From: Pseudothauera nasutitermitis | GTDB lineage: Bacteria; Pseudomonadota; Gammaproteobacteria; Burkholderiales; Rhodocyclaceae | Direction of reading: 5' to 3' | DNA: 64,000 nucleotides | NCBI RefSeq assembly: GCF_004801295.1 | Contig: NZ_SSOC01000001.1 | Span: 372,001-436,000 of the forward strand | Shown: positions 44,170-53,539 of the stretch, piece by piece | Layout: the number at the start of each line of letters is the position of its first letter | Numbering within the stretch: the first letter of the stretch is position 1 | Position numbers and translations under genes: made by a program | The notes under the pieces: model-generated | The model's input: only the letters and a program-made list of their open reading frames with translations | Database searches by the model: none | Told to the model about the DNA's origin: nothing

Positions 44170-45608
44170 ATTCCTTTCCCGTCGTGTGGACGGCGCGCGG
44201 CCTGCGTTTGCTGCGCATGCTGGTGGTGGCCTACGGCGCCTTGGCCTGGAGCGGCGTGTCGTCGGCGGCCGATCTGCCGGACTTCACCGCTTTGGTGGAA
44301 CGCCAGGCCGCTGCGGTGGTGAACATCAGCACCACCCAGGCGGTGCACAGCGGCCTGCCGTCGCTGCCCGGCTTCAGCGAAGCCGATCCGATGTTCGATT
44401 TCTTCCGGCGCTTCATCCCCGGCCATCCGCGTATTCCGCGCGCCGATCCCGAGGGGCGCTCGCTGGGCTCCGGTTTTCTGATCAGCGCCGACGGCTACAT
44501 CCTGACCAACGCCCACGTGGTGGATGGCGCGGACGAGATTCTCGTGCGCCTGGTCGACAAGCGCGAGCTGCCCGCGCGCCTGATCGGCGCCGATCCGCGC
44601 AGCGACGTGGCACTGCTGAAGATCGACGCGCAGGGCCTGCCCCATGTGGTGCTCGGCGATCCAGACCGTCTGAAGGTGGGCGAATGGGTGGTGGCCATCG
44701 GTTCGCCGTTCGGCTTCGACCATTCGGTGACCGCCGGCATCGTCAGCGCCAAGGGGCGTACGCTGCCCGACGAGAATTTCGTGCCCTTCATCCAGACCGA
44801 CGTGGCGATCAATCCGGGCAATTCCGGCGGGCCGCTGTTCAACCTGCGCGGCGAGGTGGTCGGCATCAATTCGCAGATCTACAGTCGCACCGGCGGCTTC
44901 ATGGGCCTGTCGTTCTCCATTCCGATCGACGTGGCGATGGCGGTGCAGGCCGAACTGCGCGAGGCCGGCCGGGTGCGGCGCGGGCGCATCGGCGTGGCCA
45001 TCCAGGAAGTCTCCCGGGAATTGGCCGAGAGCTTCGGCCTGCCGCGCGCGGCGGGAGCGCTGGTCAGCTCGGTGGAGCCGGGCGGGCCGGCCGCCGCCGC
45101 GGGCGTGGAGCAGGGCGATGTGATCGTGCGTTTCGGGGGCAGGGCGGTGGAGTCGTCCGCCGATCTGCCGCGCATCGTCGCGGCCATCCGGCCGGGGGAA
45201 CGCGTGGAGCTGGAAGTGGTGCGCGGCGGAAAGCCGCGCACGCTCAGCGTGGTGCTCGGCGAATGGCAGGATGACGAGGCCGTGCCGCAGGCCCGCCGGG
45301 AACAGCGCCCGCGCGGCCAGCCCAACCGCATCGGCCTGGTGGTTTCCCAGCCCAGCGCGGCGCAGCGCCGCGAGCGGGGGCTGGAGCACGGCCTGCTCGT
45401 CGAGCGCGCGCAGGGGCCGGCGGCGCGTGCCGAGATCCAGCCCGGTGATGTGATCCTCGCCGTGGTCAGCGGCGGACGGCAGACGCCGCTGCGTACGCTG
45501 GAGGAGTTCAACCGCGCGGTCGGCGGTCTGAAGGACGGCCAGAGCGTGACGCTGCTGGTGCGCCGGGGCGACGGCGCTTCCTACGTCAGCCTGAGGGCCG
45601 GCGAATGA
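44166..45608 (+). CDS. degP: DegP/MucD-type periplasmic serine protease
   Basis: A 480-residue HtrA protease-chaperone. The signal peptide is at about 1-35. The catalytic triad is present: His in LTNAHVV, Asp in DPRSDVALLKI and Ser in NPGNSGGPL. Two PDZ domains follow (about 255-340 and 385-475). As in Pseudomonas mucD it is the terminal effector of the sigma-E operon, removing misfolded envelope proteins. Confidence 0.96.
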   Translation: MNSFPVVWTARGLRLLRMLVVAYGALAWSGVSSAADLPDFTALVERQAAAVVNISTTQAVHSGLPSLPGFSEADPMFDFFRRFIPGHPRIPRADPEGRSLGSGFLISADGYILTNAHVVDGADEILVRLVDKRELPARLIGADPRSDVALLKIDAQGLPHVVLGDPDRLKVGEWVVAIGSPFGFDHSVTAGIVSAKGRTLPDENFVPFIQTDVAINPGNSGGPLFNLRGEVVGINSQIYSRTGGFMGLSFSIPIDVAMAVQAELREAGRVRRGRIGVAIQEVSRELAESFGLPRAAGALVSSVEPGGPAAAAGVEQGDVIVRFGGRAVESSADLPRIVAAIRPGERVELEVVRGGKPRTLSVVLGEWQDDEAVPQARREQRPRGQPNRIGLVVSQPSAAQRRERGLEHGLLVERAQGPAARAEIQPGDVILAVVSGGRQTPLRTLEEFNRAVGGLKDGQSVTLLVRRGDGASYVSLRAGE

Positions 45609-45874
45609 GCGGCGGGATGCGTGAATTCACGGTGATGAGCCGGGAATGGTGCCACCTCTGCCACGATCTGGTGGCGCAGCTCGAGCCGATCGCCGCCGAA
45701 TACGGCTGGAGCGTGAAGGTGGTCGATGTGGACCAGCACCCGGAACTGGAGGCGCGCTGGGACGAACTGGTGCCGGTGCTGCTGGCGGGCGACGTGGAAC
45801 TGTGCCATTACCATCTCGACGAGCTTGCCGTCCGTGCCCACTGTGCGGGTTTTCCGCTAGAATCCAGCCTTTAG
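45605..45874 (+). CDS. Glutaredoxin-like protein
   Basis: An 89-residue thioredoxin-fold protein of the DUF836/glutaredoxin-like group with the redox motif CHLC (Cys16, Cys19). The short sequence matches VVDVDQHPELEARWDELVPVL of that family. Its start overlaps the degP stop by 4 nt, making it the last gene of the sigma-E operon. Confidence 0.88.
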   Translation: MSGGMREFTVMSREWCHLCHDLVAQLEPIAAEYGWSVKVVDVDQHPELEARWDELVPVLLAGDVELCHYHLDELAVRAHCAGFPLESSL

Positions 45875-45910
45875 CCCGCAGCGGGTGCCGCGCGGGCGTC
45901 CATTCCAACA

Positions 45911-45931
45911 GGGTGCCGCAAGGCGCCCTTT
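45911..45931 (+). terminator. Hairpin with GCAA tetraloop before lepA
   Basis: GGGTGCC-GCAA-GGCGCCC (45911-45928; 7 bp including one G-U pair) is followed by TTT. It ends only 15 nt before the lepA start, so it could be a weak terminator of the sigma-E operon or a structured lepA leader that hides the start. Confidence 0.45.
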
Positions 45932-45943
45932 CTGTTGTCATCC

Positions 45944-47746
45944 ATGCAGCAACATATCCGAAATTTCTCCATCATCGCCCACATCGACCACGGCAAGTCC
46001 ACGCTGGCCGATCGCCTGATCCAGTATTGCGGCGGCCTGTCCGACCGCGAGATGGAAGCCCAGGTGCTCGACTCCATGGACCTGGAGCGCGAGCGCGGCA
46101 TTACCATCAAGGCGCAGACCGCCGCGCTGCAGTACAAGGCGCGCGACGGGCAGGTGTACAACCTGAACCTGATCGACACCCCGGGGCACGTGGACTTCTC
46201 CTACGAGGTGAGCCGCTCGCTGGCCGCCTGCGAGGGCGCGCTGCTGGTGGTGGACGCCTCGCAGGGCGTCGAGGCGCAGACCGTGGCCAACTGCTACACC
46301 GCGCTCGACCAGGACGTCGAGGTGGTGCCGGTGCTCAACAAGATCGACCTGCCGGCCGCCGACCCCGACAACGCCCGTGCCGAGATTGAGGACGTGATCG
46401 GCGTCGATGCCTCCGAGGGCATCCTGTGCTCGGCCAAGACCGGCCTGGGCATCGAGGAGGTGCTGGAGGCCATCGTGCATCGCATGCCGCCCCCCAAGGG
46501 CGACGCCGCCGCGCCGCTGAAGGCGCTGATCATCGACTCGTGGTTCGACAACTACGTGGGCGTGGTGATGCTGGTGCGCGTGGTCGACGGCGTGCTGCGC
46601 CCCAAGGACAAGATCCGCTTCATGTCCTCCGGCGCCCAGTACCTGTGCGAACAGGTCGGCGTGTTCACGCCGAAGTCGGTGGCGCGCGAGGAACTGGCCG
46701 CCGGCGGGGTGGGCTTCATCATCGCCGGCATCAAGGAGCTGGAGGCCGCCAAGGTCGGCGACACCATCACCCTGGCCAGCCGCCCGGCCGCCGAGCCCTT
46801 ACCCGGCTTCAAGGAAATCAAGCCGCAGGTGTTCGCCGGGCTGTATCCGGTGGAATCCTCCGAATACGACCAGTTGCGCGACTCGCTCGAAAAGCTGCGC
46901 CTCAACGACGCCTCGCTGCAGTTCGAGCCGGAAGTCTCGCAGGCGCTGGGCTTCGGCTTCCGTTGCGGCTTCCTCGGCCTGCTACACATGGACATCGTGC
47001 AGGAACGTCTGGAGCGCGAATTCGACATGGATCTGATCACCACCGCGCCGACGGTGGTGTATGAGGTGGTGTTGAACAGCGGCGAGGTCATCCACGTGGA
47101 AAACCCCGCCAAGCTGCCGGAAGTGGGCAAGTACCAGGAGATCCGCGAACCCATCATCACCGCCACCATCTTCATGCCGCAGGAGTACGTGGGGCCGGTG
47201 ATCACGCTGTGCAACCAGAAGCGCGGCGTGCAGGTGGACATGCGCTACCACGGCCGCCAGGTGCAGTTGATCCACGAACTGCCGATGAACGAAGTGGTGA
47301 TGGATTTCTTCGACAAGCTGAAATCCGTGTCGCGCGGCTACGCCTCGCTCGACTACGAATTCAAGGAGTACCGCCCGGCCGATCTGGTCAAGCTCGACAT
47401 GATGGTCGGCGGCGAGAAGGTCGATGCCCTGTCGGTGATCGTGCACCGCGCCAGCGCGCAGTACCGCGGGCGCGAGCTGGCCGCCAAGCTGCGCGGGCTG
47501 ATCCCGCGCCAGATGTTCGACGTGGCGGTGCAGGCGGCCATCGGCTCGCACATCATCGCGCGCGAGACCATCAAGGCGCTGCGCAAGAACGTGCTGGCCA
47601 AGTGCTACGGCGGCGACATCACCCGCAAGAAGAAACTGCTGGAGAAGCAGAAGGAAGGCAAGAAGCGCATGAAGCAGGTGGGCAACGTGGAAATTCCGCA
47701 GGAAGCCTTCCTGGCCGTGTTGCGCGTCGAGGATGGTGGCAAGTAG
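45944..47746 (+). CDS. lepA: LepA (EF4), ribosome-dependent translation GTPase
   Basis: A 600-residue GTPase, one residue longer than E. coli LepA. It has the P-loop AHIDHGKST (about 12-20), DTPGHVDF and NKIDLPAA, and the LepA-specific C-terminal domain ending in the Lys-rich tail [34 protein letters not shown] chose ATG 45944 because [17 protein letters not shown] aligns with the family; no ribosome binding site is evident and an in-frame TTG lies at 45935. It is followed by lepB, as in E. coli. Confidence 0.96.
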   Translation: MQQHIRNFSIIAHIDHGKSTLADRLIQYCGGLSDREMEAQVLDSMDLERERGITIKAQTAALQYKARDGQVYNLNLIDTPGHVDFSYEVSRSLAACEGALLVVDASQGVEAQTVANCYTALDQDVEVVPVLNKIDLPAADPDNARAEIEDVIGVDASEGILCSAKTGLGIEEVLEAIVHRMPPPKGDAAAPLKALIIDSWFDNYVGVVMLVRVVDGVLRPKDKIRFMSSGAQYLCEQVGVFTPKSVAREELAAGGVGFIIAGIKELEAAKVGDTITLASRPAAEPLPGFKEIKPQVFAGLYPVESSEYDQLRDSLEKLRLNDASLQFEPEVSQALGFGFRCGFLGLLHMDIVQERLEREFDMDLITTAPTVVYEVVLNSGEVIHVENPAKLPEVGKYQEIREPIITATIFMPQEYVGPVITLCNQKRGVQVDMRYHGRQVQLIHELPMNEVVMDFFDKLKSVSRGYASLDYEFKEYRPADLVKLDMMVGGEKVDALSVIVHRASAQYRGRELAAKLRGLIPRQMFDVAVQAAIGSHIIARETIKALRKNVLAKCYGGDITRKKKLLEKQKEGKKRMKQVGNVEIPQEAFLAVLRVEDGGK

Positions 47747-47782
47747 TAGCGGCGCGCCCCGCCGCGATTCGATGGAGACCGC

Positions 47783-48571
47783 GTGAATTTCGCCCTGATT
47801 CTGTTCCTGTTGCTGGTGATCACCGCCGTGCTGTGGGCGGCCGACCGTTTCTATGCGCGCAAGCGCCGTGCGCCCGATGAGCCGGCGCCCTGGTGGGTGG
47901 AGTACGGCGCGAGCTTCTTCCCGGTGATCCTGATCGTGTTCGTGCTGCGCTCCTTCCTGGTCGAGCCGTTCAAGATTCCCTCCGGATCGATGATCCCGAC
48001 CCTGCTGGTCGGCGATTTCATCCTGGTCAACAAATGGACCTACGGCATCCGCCTGCCGGTGATCAACCAGAAGATCATCCCGGTGGGCGACCCGCAGCGC
48101 GGCGACGTGATGGTGTTCCGCTTCCCGTCCGATCCGTCGGTGGATTACATCAAGCGCGTGGTCGGCCTGCCGGGCGACCGCGTGGAGTACCTCAACAAGC
48201 GCCTGAGCATCAACGGCGAGGCGGTGGCGCTGCGCGCCGAGGGCGAATTCCTGCATACCGACCGGCTGTACTACTCGCCGCGCTACGTCGAGCAGCTCGG
48301 CAAGCAGGAGCACGCCGTGCTGATCGAGGACGATGCGCCGCCCTATGTCAGTCAGGTGGTGGATTTCCCGTTCCGCGAGAACTGCACCTATACTAGCGCC
48401 GGCGTGCGCTGCGTGGTGCCGCAGGACCATTACTTCGTCATGGGCGACAACCGTGACGGCAGCTACGACAGCCGCTCCTGGGGTTTCGTGCCGGACGAGA
48501 ACATCGTCGGCCGGGCCTTCTTCATCTGGTTCAATTTCAACGACATGAAGCGCATCGGCAGCTTCCACTGA
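47783..48571 (+). CDS. lepB: Signal peptidase I
   Basis: A 262-residue inner-membrane protease that removes Sec and Tat signal peptides. Two transmembrane segments come first, then the catalytic Ser in PSGSMIPT and Lys in YIKRVVGLPGD, and the box E motif GDNRDGSYDSR. GTG start with GGAGA 4 nt upstream. It is paired with lepA, as in most proteobacteria. A second signal peptidase gene lies at 59 kb. Confidence 0.96.
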   Translation: MNFALILFLLLVITAVLWAADRFYARKRRAPDEPAPWWVEYGASFFPVILIVFVLRSFLVEPFKIPSGSMIPTLLVGDFILVNKWTYGIRLPVINQKIIPVGDPQRGDVMVFRFPSDPSVDYIKRVVGLPGDRVEYLNKRLSINGEAVALRAEGEFLHTDRLYYSPRYVEQLGKQEHAVLIEDDAPPYVSQVVDFPFRENCTYTSAGVRCVVPQDHYFVMGDNRDGSYDSRSWGFVPDENIVGRAFFIWFNFNDMKRIGSFH

Positions 48572-48585
48572 CGGAGAGCCCGCAC

Positions 48586-48945
48586 ATGAAGCGCAAGCAA
48601 GCCGGCCTCAGCCTGATCAGCGTGCTGATCCTCGGCGCCGTTCTGGCCTTTCTCCTGTTGCTCGGTTTCCGTACCGTGCCGGCGGTCACCGAGTACTACG
48701 CCATCCAGCGCATCCTGCCGCAGCTCGCCAGCGAGGGCGACAACGGTTCGTCGATCACCGAAATCCGCCGCAGCTTCGAACGCCGCGCGCAGATCGACGA
48801 CATCCGTTCGGTCACTGGCACCGACCTGCGCATCGCCAAGCAAGGCGGCAGGACAGTCATCGATGTGGCCTATTCGCGCGTCGTGCCGGTGGCCGGCAAC
48901 GTCAGTCTGCTGCTGGATTTCAACGCCTCCAGCGCGAAGCGTTGA
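48586..48945 (+). CDS. DUF4845 membrane protein
   Basis: A 119-residue protein with a class III-like N-terminal helix ([27 protein letters not shown]), as in type IV pilin-like proteins, and a short periplasmic tail. The DUF4845 family is found between lepB and rnc in many beta- and gammaproteobacteria. The function is unknown. Confidence 0.9.
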   Translation: MKRKQAGLSLISVLILGAVLAFLLLLGFRTVPAVTEYYAIQRILPQLASEGDNGSSITEIRRSFERRAQIDDIRSVTGTDLRIAKQGGRTVIDVAYSRVVPVAGNVSLLLDFNASSAKR

Positions 48946-48950
48946 GCGGC

Positions 48951-49622
48951 ATGCAGCTGGCGCGCCTGCAACGCGGGCTGGGCCACCCGTTCGCCGACGC
49001 CGCGCTGCTGCGCCAGGCGCTCACCCACCGCAGCTACGGCCAGCCCAACAACGAACGGCTGGAATTCCTCGGCGACAGCATCCTCAACGCCGTGGTGTCG
49101 ATGGCGCTGTTCGAACGCTACGGCGAACTGCGCGAGGGGGAGCTGTCGCGCCTGCGCGCCTCGCTGGTGCGCCAGGAGGCGCTGCACCGCATCGCGTTGA
49201 AACTCGAACTGGGCGACTGCCTGCTGCTCGGCGAGGGCGAATTGAAGTCCGGCGGCGCGCGCCGCCCGTCCATCCTCGCCGACGCGCTGGAGGCGCTGTT
49301 CGCCGCGGTGTTCCTCGATGCCGGTTTTCCCGCCGCCAAGGCGGTCATCGATGGCCTGTACCAGCCGGCACTCGAAGAGCTCGACCCGCGCGCACCCACC
49401 AAGGATCCCAAGACCGCCCTGCAGGAATGGCTGCAGGGCCGCAAGTACAAACCGCCGCGCTACGAGATGGTCAAAGTGCTGGGCGAGGCCCACGCGCAGG
49501 AATTCGAAGTGGCCTGCGTGATCGACGCGCCGGCCCTGCGCACCGTCGGGCGCGGCCCCAGCCGGCGTTTCGCCGAACAGCAATCGGCCGAGCTCGCGCT
49601 GGCTCAACTGAGAACGAAATGA
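48951..49622 (+). CDS. rnc: Ribonuclease III
   Basis: A 223-residue double-strand-specific endoribonuclease that processes rRNA precursors and some mRNAs. The catalytic signature is [13 protein letters not shown] (about 38-50), with a second acidic motif [13 protein letters not shown], and the dsRNA-binding domain starts near residue 153. I chose ATG 48951; a TTG at 48942 that overlaps the previous stop is also possible. It overlaps era by 4 nt. Confidence 0.96.
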   Translation: MQLARLQRGLGHPFADAALLRQALTHRSYGQPNNERLEFLGDSILNAVVSMALFERYGELREGELSRLRASLVRQEALHRIALKLELGDCLLLGEGELKSGGARRPSILADALEALFAAVFLDAGFPAAKAVIDGLYQPALEELDPRAPTKDPKTALQEWLQGRKYKPPRYEMVKVLGEAHAQEFEVACVIDAPALRTVGRGPSRRFAEQQSAELALAQLRTK

Positions 49623-50536
49623 ACGCATCCGCTCCCACTCCGCCGGCCGGGGAAGAGTCCTTCCGCACTGGCTTCGTCGCCATTGTCGGGCGCCCCAACG
49701 TCGGCAAGTCCACGCTGCTCAACCGCCTGATCGGGCAGAAGATCAGCATCGTCTCCAGCAAGGCGCAGACCACCCGCCACCGCGTCACCGGCATCCGCAG
49801 CGACGCCGGCGCGCAGTTCGTCTTCGTCGATACGCCGGGTTTCCAGACCCAGCACCGCAACGCGCTCAACCGTTCGATGAACCGTACCGTCACCCAGGTG
49901 CTCAGCGACGTCGACCTGGTTTTCCTGGTGGTCGAGGCCGGGCGCTACGGCGAGGACGACCGCAAGGTGGTCGAGGTACTGCCCGAGGGCGCGCGCGTGG
50001 TGCTGGTGATCAACAAGGTCGACCGCCTGGCCGACAAGCGCATGCTGCTGCCCTTCATCGAGCAGATGAGCGCGGCCTATCCTTTCGCCGAGATCGTTCC
50101 GCTGTCCGCCGAGCGCGGCACCAACGTGGACGAACTGGTGCGCGCCGCCACGCCGCTGCTGCCCACCGGTGCGCCGATGTACGACGAGGACGAGATCACC
50201 GACCGCAGCGAGCGTTTCCTGGCCTCCGAATTCCTGCGCGAGAAGCTCTTCCGTCTGCTCGGCGACGAACTGCCCTACGGCATGGCGGTGGAAATCGAGA
50301 AGTTCGAGACCGAGGGCCGGCTGCGCCGCATCCACGCCGCGGTCATCGTCGACAAGCCCGGCCACAAGGGCATCGTCATCGGCAAGGGCGGCGAGCGCCT
50401 CAAGCGCATCGCCTCCGAGGCGCGCGTGGAACTGGAAAAGCTCTTCGACGGCAAGGTCTTCCTGGAAGTCTGGGTCAAGGTGAAGAGCGGCTGGGCCGAC
50501 GACGAGCGCGCCCTGAAGAGCCTGGGCTACGAATAA
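49619..50536 (+). CDS. era: Era, GTPase for 30S ribosome assembly
   Basis: A 305-residue GTPase that binds 16S rRNA near its 3' end. It has the P-loop GRPNVGKST (about 23-31), DTPGF and NKVD, and a C-terminal KH domain ([28 protein letters not shown]). The start overlaps the rnc stop by 4 nt (ATGA), matching the classic rnc-era-recO operon. Confidence 0.97.
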   Translation: MNASAPTPPAGEESFRTGFVAIVGRPNVGKSTLLNRLIGQKISIVSSKAQTTRHRVTGIRSDAGAQFVFVDTPGFQTQHRNALNRSMNRTVTQVLSDVDLVFLVVEAGRYGEDDRKVVEVLPEGARVVLVINKVDRLADKRMLLPFIEQMSAAYPFAEIVPLSAERGTNVDELVRAATPLLPTGAPMYDEDEITDRSERFLASEFLREKLFRLLGDELPYGMAVEIEKFETEGRLRRIHAAVIVDKPGHKGIVIGKGGERLKRIASEARVELEKLFDGKVFLEVWVKVKSGWADDERALKSLGYE

Positions 50537-50554
50537 GCCAGCGGGCGGCACGGC

Positions 50555-51286
50555 GTGGCCACCAAGCAGCGCATCCTCGAGCAGCCTGCCTATGTGCTGC
50601 ACACCTATCCCTGGCGCGAAACTAGCCTGATCGCCGAGGTGTTCTCGCGCGACCACGGCCGCGTGGCGCTGGTCGCCAAGGGCGCGCGGCGCCCGCATTC
50701 CGCCTTCCGTGGCGTGCTGATGGCTTTCCAGCCCCTGCTGGTGGATTGGTCCGGCGGCGGCGAGGTGAAGACCCTGGTGCGCGCCGAATGGCAGGGCGGC
50801 CAGCCCTTGCTCACCGGCCGCGCGCTGCTCTGTGGCTACTACCTCAACGAACTGCTGGTGCGCCTGACCGCGCGCGAAGACGCCCATGCCGCGCTGTTCG
50901 CCGACTATGCGCAAGCGTTGCGCGAACTGGCCGCCGGCGCACCGCTCACCGCGCTGCTGCGCCGCTTCGAACTGGCCCTGTTGAATGAGCTGGGCTATGG
51001 CGCGGGGTTGGAACTGGAAGCCGACAGCGGCGCGGCGGTGCGGCCCGAGCATCACTACCTCTATATAATCGAGCGCGGTCCGGTGCCGCTGGCCGGCGAC
51101 ATGCTGCCCGACGACGGCACGCCGGTGATCAGCGGGCGCAGCCTGCTGGCGATGGCGCGGGGCGACTTTTCCGCCGCCGAAACCCTGGCGCAGAGCAAGG
51201 CCGTGCTGCGCGCCGTCATCAACCACTACCTGGGCGGCCAGCCGCTGCAGTCGCGCCGGGTGCTCAAGGAGTTGCAGGAACTGTGA
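50555..51286 (+). CDS. recO: RecO, DNA repair protein
   Basis: A 243-residue RecFOR pathway protein that loads RecA. It has an N-terminal OB fold ([38 protein letters not shown]) and a helical C-terminal part. The zinc-binding Cys pairs of some RecO proteins are absent, as in many Gram-negatives. GTG start, 18 nt after era; the stop overlaps pdxJ by 4 nt. Confidence 0.94.
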   Translation: MATKQRILEQPAYVLHTYPWRETSLIAEVFSRDHGRVALVAKGARRPHSAFRGVLMAFQPLLVDWSGGGEVKTLVRAEWQGGQPLLTGRALLCGYYLNELLVRLTAREDAHAALFADYAQALRELAAGAPLTALLRRFELALLNELGYGAGLELEADSGAAVRPEHHYLYIIERGPVPLAGDMLPDDGTPVISGRSLLAMARGDFSAAETLAQSKAVLRAVINHYLGGQPLQSRRVLKELQEL

Positions 51287-52041
51287 GCGCTGCCATTGAA
51301 CTCGGCGTCAATATCGACCACGTCGCCACGCTGCGCCAGGCGCGCCGCACCTGGGAACCGGACCCGGTGTGGGCGGCCGTGGAAGCCCACCTGGGCGGCG
51401 CGGACGGTATCACCATCCACCTGCGCGAGGACCGCCGCCACATCCACGACGAGGACGTGCGCCGCCTGCGCGAGCTCACCCAGGTCAAGCTCAACCTGGA
51501 AATGGCCGCCACCGCCGAGATGGTGGACATCGCCTGCCGGGTGAAACCGGAAATGGCCATGCTGGTGCCCGAAGGCCGCCTGGAAGTGACTACCGAGGGG
51601 GGCTTGGACATCCTCGCCAACGAGGCCGCGCTGAAGGACCGCGTGGCGCGCCTGGCCGATGCCGGTATCGTCAGCAGCGTGTTCATCGATGCCGAGCCGG
51701 CGCAGATCGAAGCCGCTGAGCGCATCGGCGCACGCGTCTGCGAAGTGCACACCGGCCCCTACGCGCACGCCTTCCACGCCGCCGGGCGCGACGTGGACGC
51801 GCCGGCGGTGGTTGCCGAGCTGCGCCGCGTCGCCGTGGCCGGCGAGGCCATCCGCGCGCTGGGCATGCGCTTCAACGCCGGTCATGCGCTCAACTACTAC
51901 AACGTGCAGCCCATCGCCCGGCTGGCCGGCGTGCGCGAACTGCACATCGGCCACTCCATCGTCAGCCGTGCGGTGTTCGTCGGCCTGCGCGCGGCGGTCG
52001 CCGAGATGAAGCGGCTGATGCGCGAGGCCGCCGGCCGCTGA
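51283..52041 (+). CDS. pdxJ: PdxJ, pyridoxine 5'-phosphate synthase
   Basis: A 252-residue TIM-barrel enzyme that condenses 1-deoxyxylulose phosphate with aminoacetone phosphate to form vitamin B6. The hallmark [16 protein letters not shown] is at the N-terminus, followed by [13 protein letters not shown], and [10 protein letters not shown] near the end. GTG start in a GTGA overlap with recO, the usual operon order before acpS. Confidence 0.97.
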   Translation: MSAAIELGVNIDHVATLRQARRTWEPDPVWAAVEAHLGGADGITIHLREDRRHIHDEDVRRLRELTQVKLNLEMAATAEMVDIACRVKPEMAMLVPEGRLEVTTEGGLDILANEAALKDRVARLADAGIVSSVFIDAEPAQIEAAERIGARVCEVHTGPYAHAFHAAGRDVDAPAVVAELRRVAVAGEAIRALGMRFNAGHALNYYNVQPIARLAGVRELHIGHSIVSRAVFVGLRAAVAEMKRLMREAAGR

Positions 52042-52054
52042 AGGCGGGCAGGGC

Positions 52055-52432
52055 ATGATCCACGGCATCGGCACCGACATCGTGCGCATCGAGCGCGTGC
52101 GCGCCGCGCTGGAACGCCACGGCGCGCGCTTCGCCGAGCGCATCCTGGCCGAGGGCGAGCGCGTCGCGTGGGCGGCCAGCCGCGATCCCGCGCGCTTCCT
52201 CGCCAAGCGTTTCGCCGCCAAGGAAGCCTTCGGCAAGGCGCTGGGCACCGGTATCGCGGTGCCCGCCACGCTGCACGCCATCGCGGTGGGGCACGACGCG
52301 CTGGGCAAGCCGGTGTATGAGTACGACGGGCGCCTGGCCGCGCATATGGCCGAACACGGCCTCAACGCCCACCTCAGCCTGTCCGACGAGGACGAGCACG
52401 TGGTGGCCTTCGCGGTGATCGAACGCACATGA
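52055..52432 (+). CDS. acpS: AcpS, holo-ACP synthase
   Basis: A 125-residue phosphopantetheinyl transferase that activates the acyl carrier protein encoded at 27.6 kb. The two signature motifs are present: IHGIGTDIVRIERV and FLAKRFAAKEAFGKALG. It lies 13 nt after pdxJ and overlaps nagZ by 4 nt. Confidence 0.96.
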   Translation: MIHGIGTDIVRIERVRAALERHGARFAERILAEGERVAWAASRDPARFLAKRFAAKEAFGKALGTGIAVPATLHAIAVGHDALGKPVYEYDGRLAAHMAEHGLNAHLSLSDEDEHVVAFAVIERT

Positions 52433-53529
52433 ACATGCCCGCCAGCGCCCTGGGCCCGGTGATGCTCGACGTCGCCGGCACCGCGCTCACCGACGAGGAG
52501 CGAGAGCGCCTGCGCGACCCGCTGGTCGGCGGGGTGATTCTGTTCGCGCGCAACTACACCGATTCCGAACAGATCGCCGCGCTCACCGCCGACATCCGCG
52601 CCGTGCGCGCGCTGCCGCCGCTGATCGCCGTGGACCACGAAGGCGGGCGCGTGCAGCGTTTCCGCGACCACGGCTTCACCCGCCTGCCGGCCATGCGCAC
52701 GCTGGGCGCGCTGTGGGCGGAGGATTCGCTGGCCGCGCTGGAAGCCGCGCGCGATACCGGCTACGTGCTGGCCGCCGAACTGCTCGCCCACGGCGTGGAT
52801 CTGAGCTTCGCGCCCGTGCTCGATCTGGACTACGGCTGCAGCCGGGCCATCGGCAACCGCGCCTTCCACCGCGACCCGACGGTCACCGCCGCGCTGGCCC
52901 AGGCGCTGGTGGCCGGCATGGCCGAGGCGGGCATGAAGAGCGTGGGCAAGCATTTCCCCGGGCACGGCTTCGTGGAGGCCGATTCCCACGTCGATATCCC
53001 GGTGGATGAACGCCTCTTCGACGACATCTGGGCGCAGGACATCGCGCCCTATCGCCACCGCCTGGGCCGCCAGCTTGGCGGGGTGATGCCGGCGCATGTC
53101 ATCTATCCGGCGGTCGATCCGCACCCGGCGGGTTTCTCGCGCTTCTGGCTGCAGGAGGTGCTGCGCGGGCGGCTGGGCTTTGACGGCGCGATCTTCAGCG
53201 ACGACCTGAACATGGAAGGCGCGCTGGTGGCCGGCGACATCCTCGGCCGCGCGCGCGCCGCCTTCGAGGCCGGCTGCGACATGGTGCTGGTGTGCAACCG
53301 CCCCGATCTGGCCGCCGAACTGCTCGACCGCTGGGCGCCGGAAGCCGACCCGGACGGCCAGCGCCGCATCGCCGCGCTGCGCGGCCAGCCGCGCCACGCC
53401 GATCCCTTCGCGCTGGAACTGGCGCCGCGCTACGCCGCCGCGCGCACGGCCGTGCAAGCGCTGGCCGAGCGCGATGCCGTCGCACCGATGCTGGCGGCCG
53501 GGACCAGCGGCGACGCGCCGGCAGGCTGA
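52429..53529 (+). CDS. nagZ: NagZ, beta-N-acetylhexosaminidase
   Basis: A 366-residue cytoplasmic glycosidase (GH3) that removes GlcNAc from muropeptides in cell-wall recycling. The GH3 motif KHFPGHGFVEADSH (catalytic His near the end) and the Asp nucleophile in FSDDLNMEGA are present, with DHEGGRVQRF upstream. Length is slightly more than the 341 of E. coli. It overlaps acpS by 4 nt. Confidence 0.95.
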   Translation: MNMPASALGPVMLDVAGTALTDEERERLRDPLVGGVILFARNYTDSEQIAALTADIRAVRALPPLIAVDHEGGRVQRFRDHGFTRLPAMRTLGALWAEDSLAALEAARDTGYVLAAELLAHGVDLSFAPVLDLDYGCSRAIGNRAFHRDPTVTAALAQALVAGMAEAGMKSVGKHFPGHGFVEADSHVDIPVDERLFDDIWAQDIAPYRHRLGRQLGGVMPAHVIYPAVDPHPAGFSRFWLQEVLRGRLGFDGAIFSDDLNMEGALVAGDILGRARAAFEAGCDMVLVCNRPDLAAELLDRWAPEADPDGQRRIAALRGQPRHADPFALELAPRYAAARTAVQALAERDAVAPMLAAGTSGDAPAG

Positions 53530-53539
53530 GGAGGCGCCT

